Of a stretch of DNA of 64,000 bases, positions 1 to 8,518 are shown in pieces; position 1 is the first letter of the stretch; each line of letters opens with the position of its first letter. The translations under genes were made by a program, and so were the position numbers. The notes under the pieces are model-generated. The model worked only from the letters and a program-made list of their open reading frames with translations, did not search any database and was not told where the DNA came from. The DNA comes from Actinoplanes campanulatus (GTDB lineage: Bacteria; Actinomycetota; Actinomycetes; Mycobacteriales; Micromonosporaceae): positions 1-64,000 of the forward strand of contig NZ_BMPW01000017.1 of assembly GCF_014647795.1 (NCBI RefSeq), read 5' to 3'.

Positions 1-29
1 CGTCAAGCTGAGCTGACCGGACACACACC

Positions 30-59
30 GAGCCGCCACCCCACCAGGGGTGGCGGCTC
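30..59. terminator. Perfect 13-bp hairpin
   Basis: A 13-bp perfect inverted repeat (arms 30-42 and 47-59) with a 4-nt loop lies between the left window edge and the 3' end of the acetyltransferase remnant on the minus strand. It has no clear T-tract, as is common in actinobacteria. The position between convergent gene ends suggests a bidirectional intrinsic terminator; this is inferred from structure only. Confidence 0.6.
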
Positions 60-648
60 AATGGCCTTTCCCGTCAGGTGGGGCGGCGGAAGTCGGCGAC
101 GTCGAGGAGCCGGTCGAAGCCGGCCGACACGTAGGTTGCCACGGCGCCGGTGTTGCTGCTCGGGGTGCACACCGTCGCGGTGGAGGAGCCCATCTGTCGC
201 AGCGCGGCGGCTGCGGCGACGGTGATGGCGCGGCCGTATCCGTGGCCGCGGTGGTCGTGATGCACACCCATCGGTTCGAGCAGGCCCGGTCGGTCAGGTC
301 CCGGGACAGTGGGGTCCACGGTTCGTCGGCCACCCAGCCGCTACGACGGAGAAGGTCCTGAAAGGCGGCGCCGGAACGGGCCTCGACGATCTGGGTGACG
401 CCGGGCAGCGCGGTCAGCAACCCGGCGGCGAACGCGGCGTCGTCGTCGACGGCCGGGGTGATGCCCATGCGGATCAGCCCGTCGTCGGCCATGCCGGCGG
501 CCAGGATCTGCCCGTCACGGGTCCACACCCGGACGGCCTCGGCCAGCTCCCGTGTGCCGAAACGCCAGTGCCAGCCGAGGTCGCCGGGGTGGAGCCAAGC
601 CGTGACATCAGGAGGGGATCGTCCCCGGCCCGGATCGCCGCTCACCAC
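58..648 (-). pseudogene. GNAT N-acetyltransferase, frameshifted
   Basis: The first ~115 residues (WLHPGDLGWHWRFGTREL... to WTPLSRDLTD) read in one minus-strand frame. The acetyl-CoA binding part, with PMGVHHDHRGHGYG as motif A and TYVSAGFDRL as the C-terminal strand, reads in another frame from about position 300 to 74. Together they form one normal-length GNAT protein; separately neither is functional. A single indel near 290-305 explains the break. It could be a real mutation or a sequencing error. The out-of-frame tail after the break is Pro/Ser/Arg-rich nonsense. Substrate cannot be predicted. Confidence 0.75.
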
Positions 649-722
649 AGTGGCCCGCAGGCCTGTTGCCGGACGGCCGGTGCCCGGCGCGGGTGCGTGA
701 CCCGCGCCAGGAGACAGCCGGA

Positions 723-1328
723 CTACCGCGGGAATCGGTAATACAGATGTGTCACGCCGTCACCGGGCGTGATTCGAGTTGGTTCCAGTTCCTTCCAGCC
801 GGTACCGATGTGGTCCCAGAGCCGGACCCCCGCTCCGAGCAGCACCGGTACCTGATGCAGATGCAATTCGTCCAGCAGGCCGGCGGCGATCGCCTGCTGG
901 ACGATGCTCGCACCGCCCGACACGAACACGTCACGTTCGCCGGCCGCGTCCGCGGCCTGCTCGACCGCGGACTCCAGTCCCTCGGTGACGAACGTGAAGG
1001 TGGTGCCCACCCGGTGCAGCGGCTCACGTTTGCGATGGGTGACCACGAACACCGGGGCGTGAAACGGCGGCTCCTCACCCCAGGGTTCTTCGCCGAAGTC
1101 GAACATCGAACGGCCCATCACGTAGGCGCCCGTGCCGGCGAACTCCTCGGCGACCAGGTCCGACGAGACCGAGGTCCGGCCACCGGTCATGCCCTGCCGT
1201 TCACGCCAGGCGGCCAGCTCGAACACCCAGTCGTGCACCCGGTTGTGCACGGGGAACCACTGCTCGGGATCACTGGCGCCGACGAACCCGTCGACTGAGA
1301 TCGACATGGCGGCGACGACGTTGCTCAT
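723..1328 (-). CDS. Dihydrofolate reductase family protein (RibD C-terminal-like)
   Basis: A 201-residue protein with the MSISVDGFV start typical of actinobacterial DHFR/RibD-C-like reductases, a GAYVMGRSMFDFGE motif, and the VFVSGGASIVQQAIAAGLLDELHLHQVPVLLGAGVRLW block that forms the NADPH-binding half of the fold. Family members are NAD(P)H-dependent cytosolic reductases, mostly of unknown substrate. Its ATG overlaps the stop of an upstream DHFR-family fragment (ATGA overlap), so it was probably the second gene of a two-gene operon. The length is normal and no key motif is missing. Confidence 0.85.
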   Translation of the reverse strand: MSNVVAAMSISVDGFVGASDPEQWFPVHNRVHDWVFELAAWRERQGMTGGRTSVSSDLVAEEFAGTGAYVMGRSMFDFGEEPWGEEPPFHAPVFVVTHRKREPLHRVGTTFTFVTEGLESAVEQAADAAGERDVFVSGGASIVQQAIAAGLLDELHLHQVPVLLGAGVRLWDHIGTGWKELEPTRITPGDGVTHLYYRFPR

Positions 1329-1522
1329 CGGCTCTCCCCGATCAGGTGGTGCAGGTGGACGACACCGGAGTCGAACGTGCGCGAGGCGGCCAAGGACATG
1401 TCGACGCGCTTGCCTTCGCGCGGAAACAACCGTGTCCCGCTCCCGAGAGCGATGGGGAACACCAACAGCTTCTTGCGGTACGTCACGTCGCTCCTCTTGC
1501 TCGTGATCAGTGACAGCGACAA
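1325..1522 (-). pseudogene. C-terminal fragment of a second DHFR-family protein
   Basis: The block LLVFPIALGSGTRLFPREGK followed by a RTFDSGVVHLHHL end is the last ~50 residues of a RibD-C/DHFR family protein. The N-terminal two-thirds, including the start and the SVDGF motif, are absent. The fragment stops being recognisable near 1500, where the leader of the LysR gene begins. The short ORF that remains has a chance start. I read it as a gene truncated by a deletion that brought the LysR gene next to it; its stop is still coupled to the intact downstream paralogue. Confidence 0.7.
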
Positions 1523-1599
1523 CTTTCGGTCAGCGGATGACCACCTTCAAGATCGGTTATGGGTACGGTCGTTGCGCCGGATGCAACGACGGAGGACGG

Positions 1600-2484
1600 A
1601 TGCTGGAACGTTCCGAGACCGAGGTGCTGATCACCCTGGCCAAGGAGTTGCACTTCGGTCGCACCGCCGATCACTTGCGGTTGACCACCGGCCAGGTCAG
1701 CCGCATCGTGCAACGTATGGAGCGGCGCATCGGGACGGCTCTGTTCACCCGCACCAGCCGCATCGTCGCCCTCACCCCGATCGGCGCCACCCTGGTGGAG
1801 GAACTCGCACCCCACATCGAAGGCATCGACGCCGCCGTGCGGCGAGCGGTCGAGGCCGGGCGAGGGGTGACGGGAACGCTGCGGACCGCGTTCCTCGGTG
1901 CCGCCGCCGGCCAACTGCTGCTCAAGGCAGTCGCCCTTTTCGGTGTCCGCCACTCCGACTGCGAAGTTCACATCCACGAGGCGCAGGTGCACGACGCCTA
2001 CGACCGCCTCCTCACCGGGGCGGTGGACGTCCTGATCGCCGTCCTGCCGGCGCATGGGGTGCAGGTAGGGCCGGTGTTGTTGTCCGAATCGCAGTTACTG
2101 GCCGTTCCCCGTCGCCACAGCCTCGCCACTCGGTCCGAGGTGACACGGGAAGTGCTCGCCGACCACCCGGTCGTTCAAATGCCGGACACGATGCCCAAGG
2201 CGACCCGGCACTACCGCATTCCGCCCATGACCCCCAGCGGACGTCCCGTGTCGCAGGGCCCGGCCGCCAACACCTTCCCCGAGATCCTCGCCCTGGTCGC
2301 GGCAGGGAAGGGTGTGTTCCCGGTCGGGGCGCACGCAGCCCGTTTCTACCCCCGGCCCGATATCGCCTACATCCCGATGCCCGATGCGCCGCCCGTGCAA
2401 TGGGCTCCCGTGTGGCTCAAGGCCAACGAAACCGGCATTGTCCGCGCCTTCATCGGCTGCGCGACGGAGGCGGCAGAAGAATAG
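1600..2484 (+). CDS. LysR-family transcriptional regulator
   Basis: A 294-residue LysR protein. Residues ~1-60 form the winged helix-turn-helix (ERSETEVLITLAKELHFGRTADHLRLTTGQVSRIVQRME). The rest is the periplasmic-binding-like effector domain, ending with the NTFPEILALVAAGKGVFPVG block. I place the start at ATG 1600 because GGAGG lies at 1591-1595 and the HTH begins right there; 30 more in-frame codons exist upstream but look non-coding. LysR regulators usually control a divergent gene; here the divergent neighbour is only a DHFR fragment, so the original target may be lost. Confidence 0.9.
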   Translation: MLERSETEVLITLAKELHFGRTADHLRLTTGQVSRIVQRMERRIGTALFTRTSRIVALTPIGATLVEELAPHIEGIDAAVRRAVEAGRGVTGTLRTAFLGAAAGQLLLKAVALFGVRHSDCEVHIHEAQVHDAYDRLLTGAVDVLIAVLPAHGVQVGPVLLSESQLLAVPRRHSLATRSEVTREVLADHPVVQMPDTMPKATRHYRIPPMTPSGRPVSQGPAANTFPEILALVAAGKGVFPVGAHAARFYPRPDIAYIPMPDAPPVQWAPVWLKANETGIVRAFIGCATEAAEE

Positions 2485-2652
2485 AACCGGCGTCGATGCT
2501 GCGACCGTCCAATACCGATGAGCCGGAAAAATTCGCCGGCCTTTGCAAATCATGATCATTTCGTACGGTCGGCAGCACCTGGCGGTGCCGGCCCGTTCGA
2601 CGACCGGGCGCCGCCGGGACCATCCGCGCCACACCGGCGTCGTTCCGGGCGC

Positions 2653-2934
2653 TCAGCCGATGACGGTGACGGACAGGGCCGTCATCTCGGCGACGACATC
2701 GGCGCGCACCCCGATCACGATGTCGCTGCCGTCCATCCTCACCTCGTGACCGGTGACCGCGGTTCCCGTCGTCTCGTTCCAGACCGTGACACAGGGACGT
2801 CCACCGAGCGTCGCCGGATTCCGGAAACGGAACTCGACGAGACCGTCGGTCACCCGAATGCCGTGGCCGGTGGGGATCAGCACCGAGAACCTCAGCACCG
2901 GCGCCGGTCCGATGACCTCGATCTCTTGAGACAT
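2653..2934 (-). CDS. Small hypothetical protein (93 aa)
   Basis: A 93-residue protein starting MSQEIEVIGPAPVLRFSVLIP. It has alternating hydrophobic residues compatible with a small all-beta fold, no signal peptide and no membrane segment. It stands alone between the LysR gene and the cyclic-nucleotide-binding gene. I do not recognise a family. Codon bias is typical for the genome, which supports it being real. Confidence 0.6.
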   Translation of the reverse strand: MSQEIEVIGPAPVLRFSVLIPTGHGIRVTDGLVEFRFRNPATLGGRPCVTVWNETTGTAVTGHEVRMDGSDIVIGVRADVVAEMTALSVTVIG

Positions 2935-3143
2935 GACCCGAGTCTGCCCGCTTTCCCGGCGGCACGTAAGCAGAACCGGCTGCCGGCTCAGTCGATGCGC
3001 TGACAGATCGGGATTCGCAAACCGCGGCCGGGATGACCGATGGACTTTCGGCCCGCGAGCAGCGGGCTGACGGCCCTCGTCCGGCGTGGCACGGTGACGG
3101 TTGGGTAGAGGAGTGCACCGGTGATCCGATTCGAGGAGTGGCC

Positions 3144-3620
3144 GTGTTCACCACCGTCGAGACACTCGCAGAGCAACCTTTCCTGGCCGGGCTGACCGAA
3201 CATCAACTGAGCCTGCTGGCCCCGCTGACCAGCCGCTCGATGTTCCACGCCGGCAACCGGATCTTCCGGGAGGGAACCCCGGCCGACCAGTTCTGGCTGC
3301 TCACCTCCGGCCACGTCTATCTCGACAGCGAGGTGCCCGGGTACGACAACTTCGTCCTGGAGAAGCTGCGTTCTCCGGCGGTCCTCGGTTGTTCGTGGCT
3401 GTTCCCGCCGTACCGGTGGCAGTTCGGCGCCGTCTCGGTCGACACGACGCACGCGCTGACGTTCAACGGTCCGCTGGTTCGTGCGCTGTTGCAGAGCGAC
3501 CCCGGACTGGGTCACGAGCTCACCACCCGGTTCCTGCAGGTGATGGGCGACCGGTTGCAGTCGGCCCGCCGGCGGCTGGCCGACTGTCAGCGCGCGACGG
3601 GACATCGCACCAACCTGTGA
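3144..3620 (+). CDS. Cyclic nucleotide-binding domain protein
   Basis: About 158 residues forming a single cNMP-binding (CRP-type) beta-barrel: FLAGLTEHQLSLLAPLTSR at the N-terminus, FHAGNRIFREGTPADQFWLLTSGHVYL as the conserved barrel core, then a C-terminal helix. No DNA-binding domain follows, so this is a stand-alone sensor domain, not a CRP-type activator. The phosphate-binding cassette is degenerate (VLGCSWLFPPYRW replaces the usual GE...AL...RTA), so cAMP binding is doubtful. I choose GTG 3144 because GAGGAG sits 5 nt upstream; a longer form from 3033 is possible but looks non-coding. Confidence 0.75.
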   Translation: MFTTVETLAEQPFLAGLTEHQLSLLAPLTSRSMFHAGNRIFREGTPADQFWLLTSGHVYLDSEVPGYDNFVLEKLRSPAVLGCSWLFPPYRWQFGAVSVDTTHALTFNGPLVRALLQSDPGLGHELTTRFLQVMGDRLQSARRRLADCQRATGHRTNL

Positions 3621-3629
3621 CGTGACCGC

Positions 3630-4040
3630 TCATCGCAATCGGTCTGGAAGCAGCAGCAGGACCGACAGCACCAGCGGGATCCCGAGCCCGACCATGTTGC
3701 CGATCGCATGCCAGGTCGTGAAGACGCCCAGGTGCAGGGCGTGCCACAGGAAGTGCTCGACGTTGAAGATCAGCCAAGCGCCGCCGGTGACACGCAGCAG
3801 GGCGAACGTCGGCCGGCGGAAGGCGAGCACGCTCAGCACCGCCAGCGCCAGGTAGAGACCGCCGACATCGCGGACGAGGTGCTCGTTGTAGGGCCCGAGC
3901 CGGGACACCCAGCCCCAGCCCGGCGCCGGGAAATCGTGGTGGAACGACAGCGGGAACGCCGCCGCCCAAACGCCGACGACGATGGCCACGACGGCCAGCA
4001 CGAGAACGCAGATCCGCTTCCTGCCCAGAGTCATACCCAT
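3630..4040 (-). CDS. Four-TM membrane protein
   Basis: A 136-residue integral membrane protein with four predicted hydrophobic segments, beginning right after a short cationic start (MGMTLGRKR). It carries YNEHLVRDVGGLYLALAVL and FNVEHFLWHALH, a pattern seen in small uncharacterised actinobacterial DUF4345/DoxX-like membrane proteins. It converges on the cNMP-binding gene with a 9-bp gap. No function can be assigned. Confidence 0.7.
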   Translation of the reverse strand: MGMTLGRKRICVLVLAVVAIVVGVWAAAFPLSFHHDFPAPGWGWVSRLGPYNEHLVRDVGGLYLALAVLSVLAFRRPTFALLRVTGGAWLIFNVEHFLWHALHLGVFTTWHAIGNMVGLGIPLVLSVLLLLPDRLR

Positions 4041-4231
4041 CCGACGATCACGGCCGGCCGGATGTGACAGGCCTTCACGCCGGCAAAGATCTCAGAGCCA
4101 AAACAGACTGGCGCCGCAAGCCGGATGGGCCATCCGCGTACGGAATCCTCGGCATCGATGCAGGTAGAGTGGCCGCAGCAATCGGCGCCGGTCAAGTTCA
4201 TCGTGACCGGCCGTCTCACCGCGGGGGTCGG

Positions 4232-4651
4232 ATGAGTGTCGGTGACTGGCGTTCGGCGCCGCTCGGCCGGGCGACCCTGGTCGTCCTCGAGGCTGGACCC
4301 CGGCCCTTGGAGGCCGTGCTCACCACCGGCGAACTCGACCGCCTGCGGCCGGTCCTGGAGACGACCGCCGACGCGGCCCGTGAGGGCGAGTTCAGCAGGA
4401 TCCGTCTGCGGGACGCCGCCCGCGCCGCCATCGGCCGCGACCCGTTCAGCCAGGCCGCCGCGGAGCGGGACGCCGACGAGCGCTGGCGTCCGGCCCTGAT
4501 GTTCGGCCTCGGGCTGACCATGGTCCTCAGCACGGAGCGCCCGCTCTGGATTCGCGTTGTCGGCGGCCTGTTCCTGGCCGGTGCCGTGGTCGACCTGGTT
4601 CGGCTGCTTCGCCACCTGCGCCGCCGCCGCGCATTCCGCAACGCCCGCTGA
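4232..4651 (+). CDS. Hypothetical protein with C-terminal TM segments
   Basis: About 139 residues from ATG 4232, which follows a GGGGG ribosome site. The N-terminal ~80 residues are soluble and helical (LDRLRPVLETTADAAREGEFSRIRLRDAARAAIG); two hydrophobic stretches follow (ALMFGLGLTMVLS; IRVVGGLFLAGAVVDLV), then a basic tail (RHLRRRRAFR), which suggests a C-in membrane protein. I do not recognise the family. It has no obvious operon partner. Confidence 0.6.
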   Translation: MSVGDWRSAPLGRATLVVLEAGPRPLEAVLTTGELDRLRPVLETTADAAREGEFSRIRLRDAARAAIGRDPFSQAAAERDADERWRPALMFGLGLTMVLSTERPLWIRVVGGLFLAGAVVDLVRLLRHLRRRRAFRNAR

Positions 4652-4711
4652 CTTCGGGGCGCCGCCCTGGGCCGCCCGCGGGCAGCCGGACACGCTGGCG
4701 GTCCGCAACCG

Positions 4712-5245
4712 TCACGGCCACGGCGGTTCCTTGGGCGGTGGTAGGGAGGAGTAGCGGGCGAACCGGCTGTTGAAGTGGGCCAGATAGTAAATTTTGTCGC
4801 CACGTTCGAGCTCCAGCGGTGGCGGGTCGGCGACTGTGCCGCCGTCGACGTTGTCGAAGCGGACCTGCAACCGGGGCCTGTTCCAACGGTGGGCGTACTC
4901 CTGAGCCTGCTCGGGACCGTCCCACAGCGCGCCGAACCGGCGGTTGCCGCTCGGCTCCCATGGCCGGGTCAGGGCGATGTAGACGGCCGGGCTGTGGACC
5001 GGCCGTACGCGAAAGTTCGTCAGGCCGCGCAGTTCGATGATGATGTGGATCAGGCGGTGTCCCGGTCCACGATGACGGCCGACGACGTTCACGCGGCGGT
5101 AGGAGTCGTCGAAGCCGGTGCGCAGCACCCACAGCCGCGCGCCGGGACCGAATCGGCGCAGGCCGGATCGGATCCGCAGGCCGCCGTCGCCGGTATTCGT
5201 CTCAGCGGCGACGTTCGCCACGACGCACCAGGTGAGTGGTTCCAC
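4712..5245 (-). CDS. Hypothetical protein
   Basis: About 177 residues from GTG 5245. The protein is soluble, rich in Arg, Trp and Gly, with a regular strand-like pattern (LRIRSGLRRFGPGARLWVLRTGFDDSYRRVNVVGRHRGPGHRLIHIII). It ends with the acidic/Pro tail LPPPKEPPWP. No known domain is recognised. Good third-position G/C bias and the long open frame support coding. The extra ~20 residues available upstream lack a ribosome site, so GTG 5245 is the preferred start. Confidence 0.55.
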   Translation of the reverse strand: MEPLTWCVVANVAAETNTGDGGLRIRSGLRRFGPGARLWVLRTGFDDSYRRVNVVGRHRGPGHRLIHIIIELRGLTNFRVRPVHSPAVYIALTRPWEPSGNRRFGALWDGPEQAQEYAHRWNRPRLQVRFDNVDGGTVADPPPLELERGDKIYYLAHFNSRFARYSSLPPPKEPPWP

Positions 5246-5331
5246 GGAACGATGATCATCGCACGTGGCGGCGCAGGCAAACCCTTTGTGGTGTCGTTGA
5301 GCCACCCCCGGGGCGCCGGTACAGTGACGTG

Positions 5332-5904
5332 ATGGTCGCGGCCCTGCTTCCGTTCCGTACCATCGACAGCCTTCTGCGGCCGAACCTGGAACCTGCCGCC
5401 GGCCTGTATGTCATCCGCGACGCGGACGAGTGGTCCCGGCAATGGGCGGCATCGCCCTCTGAACAGCTCTCCGTGCCGCCGGTGCCGGCAGTGGACTGGC
5501 AGACCGAGATGTGCGTCGCCATCGCGCTGGGAGGATGTCCGAGCAGCGGATACAGCGTTCTGATCGATGGGATCGTGGTCGAGGATCACGGGTTGACGGT
5601 CGTGGCGTGGGAGATCCGGCCTGGCCCCACCTGCGGGACGACCTGTGCCATCACCTATCCGTTCCACGTGGTGGCGGCACCTGCCCACCCCGCCACGCCC
5701 ACGCTCTACCGACAGATCGCCTACCAGGACTGCGAGGCGAGCGGGGCCGTGGTTGACCAGGGTGGCCGTGACCGGCCGGGCGCCACCGCCCGGCGCGATC
5801 GCCGGTGTCGTCACGTCGGTGAGGAACAGCTCCGCTCGCGAACCGTTCCACATCCGGGGCGCGGCCGCGCTCACCGGGGTGGACGGGAGCGCGAGCACCG
5901 GTAG
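5332..5904 (+). CDS. PrcB-like domain protein with an aberrant C-terminus
   Basis: From ATG 5332 the first ~140 residues form a PrcB_C-type domain: a hydrophobic lead, IRDADEWSRQW, then FDTEM-like WQTEMCVAIALGG, PSSGYSVLIDGIVV, and TYPFHVV near the end. PrcB domains stabilise surface proteases in spirochaetes; in actinobacteria their partners are unknown. After about 5745 the frame runs through the antisense strand of an unrelated secreted-protein fragment, giving a ~50-residue Arg-rich tail without homology appearance. The native stop therefore seems to have been removed by a deletion. Confidence 0.6.
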   Translation: MVAALLPFRTIDSLLRPNLEPAAGLYVIRDADEWSRQWAASPSEQLSVPPVPAVDWQTEMCVAIALGGCPSSGYSVLIDGIVVEDHGLTVVAWEIRPGPTCGTTCAITYPFHVVAAPAHPATPTLYRQIAYQDCEASGAVVDQGGRDRPGATARRDRRCRHVGEEQLRSRTVPHPGRGRAHRGGREREHR

Positions 5905-5970
5905 CAGGACCAGGACAGTCACGGCGAGGACCGTCCACGGTCCGCGGGACCGGACGTTTGACACCCCCAC
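5755..5970 (-). pseudogene. N-terminal fragment of a secreted protein
   Basis: A GTG start near 5964-5970 opens a clear signal peptide (SRGPWTVLAVTVLVLLPVLA then PVSAAAPR) followed by ~35 residues of a mature domain (LFLTDVTTPAIAPGG...VTATLVNHGPARLAV). The recognisable sequence then stops where it meets the 3' end of the PrcB-like gene on the other strand. The open frame continues but turns into antisense of that gene. I read it as the 5' end of a cell-surface protein whose remainder was deleted. Confidence 0.55.
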
Positions 5971-6237
5971 GCGCACACCCCCTGAGCAGCGCCTTTGCCG
6001 CCGAGGGGAGTCTAACGGGGTGAAAAGCCACAAATAGGAACGTTCGCCGTTCATTATCTCGAAACCTTGCCGAAAACCTTTTCATAAGTCAGGGTGGACA
6101 CCCATAGATGGCAGGCTATTCGTTGCCGACTGCGGGCCCCCACTCGCGGACGCCTGCAGCCACCGTGACCAGGCGACCGCGCCGAAACGGCCGAAACGCC
6201 GCGCGTCACCATCCCCATCGATTGGTGGTGTCACAGA

Positions 6238-8448
6238 ATGCAGCTTCCCCGTGCGCGAACATGGCGACCCTGGCTGGTCGTCCTGCTCGCCATCACGCTG
6301 CTCACCGGCGTATCCCTCGCGCCGCGGCTCGTCACGCCGGCGGCCGCGGCCGCCAAGACCGTCTACATCCCCGCCCGCTGGACCCAGACCGGCGAGGTCC
6401 CCTGGACCGCCAACCGCAGCCGTGAGTCCACCAACTTCATCCTGCTCTGGGGCGAGAAGTCCGGCACCAACCCGGTGGCGGCGCCGTCCCCCTACAACTT
6501 CGACCCCGCCAACATCATCAGCCAGCTCGAAAACCTCTACAGCTTCTACGTGAACACCATGCAGTTCACGCCGGAGACCGGGCTGCTGGCCCAACACAAG
6601 ATCATCGTCATCATCACCAACACCTGGAACCGCACCGAACTCAACGCCTGGGCGACCGGTGGCAGCGTCGACGGGCGCGTGGGCGTCATCAATCTCGCTC
6701 CCGGCGCGGCTCTGCCCGGCTCCTGGGGCGTCGCGCACGAACTCGCCCACGTCTTCCAGAACTACACGTTCCTGGGCCGCTCCGGTTACGGCTTCACCGA
6801 CGCGTCGGCCGGCACGTTCTGGGAGACCAGCGCCGAGTTCATGGCCATGCAGGCGCTGCCCACGACGGCGGCCGGTGACCTGACCCGCTGGCTGCGTTCG
6901 GAGAACCTGTACTACTCGTCGAGCCGGCATCACTACGGCAACTGGATGCTCGCTCAGTACATCAAGGACCGCGACGGGCTCGCCATGTTCAACCGCATGT
7001 GGAACGAGGCCCGCAGCACCGAGCACCCACTCGAGGTGTACCGCCGCATCACCGGCATCACCCAGGCCGAACTCAACCGGCGTCTCGGTGAGTACGCCAC
7101 CCGGACGGTCACGTACGACTTCGGCAACCGGTCGACATTGATGCCGTTCATCAACAACGTGTACGGCGCCGGGTTCCTCAACGCGTACAACGGCGGCAAC
7201 GTCGAGGCGGTCAACGCGGGTCTGGGGCACTACCGGATCAACAGTCGCGTCGCGCCGTCCGACTACGGCTTCAACAAGATCAAGCTGGTGCCGTCAACTG
7301 ACGGTGGACTGGTCAAGGTGCGGCTCAAGGGGCACGCCGAGACCGGCGCCACCGGCTGGACGTTCGGGCTGGTCGCCGTCCGCAACGGCACACCGCGCTA
7401 CTCGCCGCTGTTCACCGGCACCGACGGCCAGATCGACTTCCAGCTCCAGACCGGCGAAACCGACGTCTGGCTGGTCGTCACCGGCACACCCGGCGCGGTC
7501 CCGCACTACGGCTTCCTGGACGGGTACACCAAGGCGCGCCGGTTCCCGTACGAGTTCCGCGTCTCCGGAGCCACGCCGTCCGGTTTCGAGCCCGGCCACG
7601 TGAAGCCGAACCCGACCGGCGGCGGCCGCTGGCACCCCAACGGCGGCGGCTGGGTCGCGGCGAACGCCAGCGTGGCGGCCACCGCGTACGTCGGGCCCAA
7701 GGCCGCCGTGATGGGTGGCACGGTCACCGGCAACGCCCGGATCGAGGGCCTCGGCTGGGTCAACGGCGGCACCGTCGGCGGCAACGCGGTGGTCAAGGAC
7801 AACGCCCTCATCCAGGGCGGCGCCAACCTGTCCGGCAGCGTCGTCGTCGGTGGCGACGCGGAGATCGCCTTCGCCTGCTCGTCCGGCACGTACCTGCTGT
7901 TCAACCCGGACCGCCGATGCGACGGCGCCGGCGGCGAGACCGACATCAACCCGGCCTTCACCGCCTTCCCCAGCGCCGACCTGGCGATCAACGGCGCCAC
8001 CACACCACCGCCGGCCACGGACAACAAGGCCCGCGCCGCGACCGCGTCGGCCTCCTACACCTCGCCGTGGGAATCGGTGAACGCCATCAACGACGGCCTC
8101 GAACCGGCCTCCTCCAACGACACCGTCAACCCGCGGTGGGGCACCTGGCCGGAAACCGGCCAGCAGTGGGCCGAGCTGACCTGGCCGAGCGCCACCACCC
8201 TGAACCGGGCCCAGGTCTACCTGTTCGACGACGCCGGCGGCGTGCGAACGCCCGCCTCCTGGAAACTTCAGTACTGGACCGGCAGCGCCTACACCGACGT
8301 GCCCGGCGCCGGCGGCTACCCGGTCAACGCCAACACCTACAACACCGTCACGTTCACCGCGGTCAGCACGACCCGGCTCCGTGTCGTCATGCAGGCGAGC
8401 GGCACCGCGTCGGTCGGCCTCCTCGAGGTGCGGGCCTACTCCTCGTAG
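6238..8448 (+). CDS. Secreted DUF6055 zinc-peptidase-like protein with beta-helix and discoidin-like domains
   Basis: A 736-residue exported protein. Residues 1-39 are a signal peptide (basic start, LVVLLAITLLTGVSLA, cleavage after AAAAA). A DUF6055 domain follows with HELAH (His167, Glu168, His171), a zincin signature, and WETSAEFMA as a likely third-ligand region. Residues ~460-560 show imperfect hexapeptide-like repeats (AVMGGTVTGNARIEG...GGTVGGNAVVKDNALIQGG), predicting a left-handed beta-helix. The last ~135 residues (ATASASYTSPWESVNAINDG) resemble an F5/8-type carbohydrate-binding domain. It probably acts on extracellular glycoconjugate or protein targets; the substrate is unknown. Confidence 0.8.
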   Translation: MQLPRARTWRPWLVVLLAITLLTGVSLAPRLVTPAAAAAKTVYIPARWTQTGEVPWTANRSRESTNFILLWGEKSGTNPVAAPSPYNFDPANIISQLENLYSFYVNTMQFTPETGLLAQHKIIVIITNTWNRTELNAWATGGSVDGRVGVINLAPGAALPGSWGVAHELAHVFQNYTFLGRSGYGFTDASAGTFWETSAEFMAMQALPTTAAGDLTRWLRSENLYYSSSRHHYGNWMLAQYIKDRDGLAMFNRMWNEARSTEHPLEVYRRITGITQAELNRRLGEYATRTVTYDFGNRSTLMPFINNVYGAGFLNAYNGGNVEAVNAGLGHYRINSRVAPSDYGFNKIKLVPSTDGGLVKVRLKGHAETGATGWTFGLVAVRNGTPRYSPLFTGTDGQIDFQLQTGETDVWLVVTGTPGAVPHYGFLDGYTKARRFPYEFRVSGATPSGFEPGHVKPNPTGGGRWHPNGGGWVAANASVAATAYVGPKAAVMGGTVTGNARIEGLGWVNGGTVGGNAVVKDNALIQGGANLSGSVVVGGDAEIAFACSSGTYLLFNPDRRCDGAGGETDINPAFTAFPSADLAINGATTPPPATDNKARAATASASYTSPWESVNAINDGLEPASSNDTVNPRWGTWPETGQQWAELTWPSATTLNRAQVYLFDDAGGVRTPASWKLQYWTGSAYTDVPGAGGYPVNANTYNTVTFTAVSTTRLRVVMQASGTASVGLLEVRAYSS

Positions 8449-8466
8449 AACCTGCCCGACCCGGAC

Positions 8467-8503
8467 GGGCTGCTCACCGCTCAGGCCGCGCGGCGAGCAG
8501 CCC
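8467..8503. terminator. Bidirectional hairpin between convergent genes
   Basis: GGGCTGCTC (8467-8475) pairs with GAGCAGCCC (8495-8503) around a GC-rich loop that can extend the stem. It lies between the stops of the DUF6055 gene (plus) and the DUF4253 gene (minus), with TTTTCTC following on the plus strand. It fits a shared intrinsic terminator. Confidence 0.6.
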
Positions 8504-8518
8504 CGCCGGATCCTTTTC

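Noticed and set aside
3033-3143. N-terminal extension of the cyclic-nucleotide-binding protein
   Set aside because: No ribosome site and Arg/Pro-rich composition; GTG 3144 has a good site and starts the domain.
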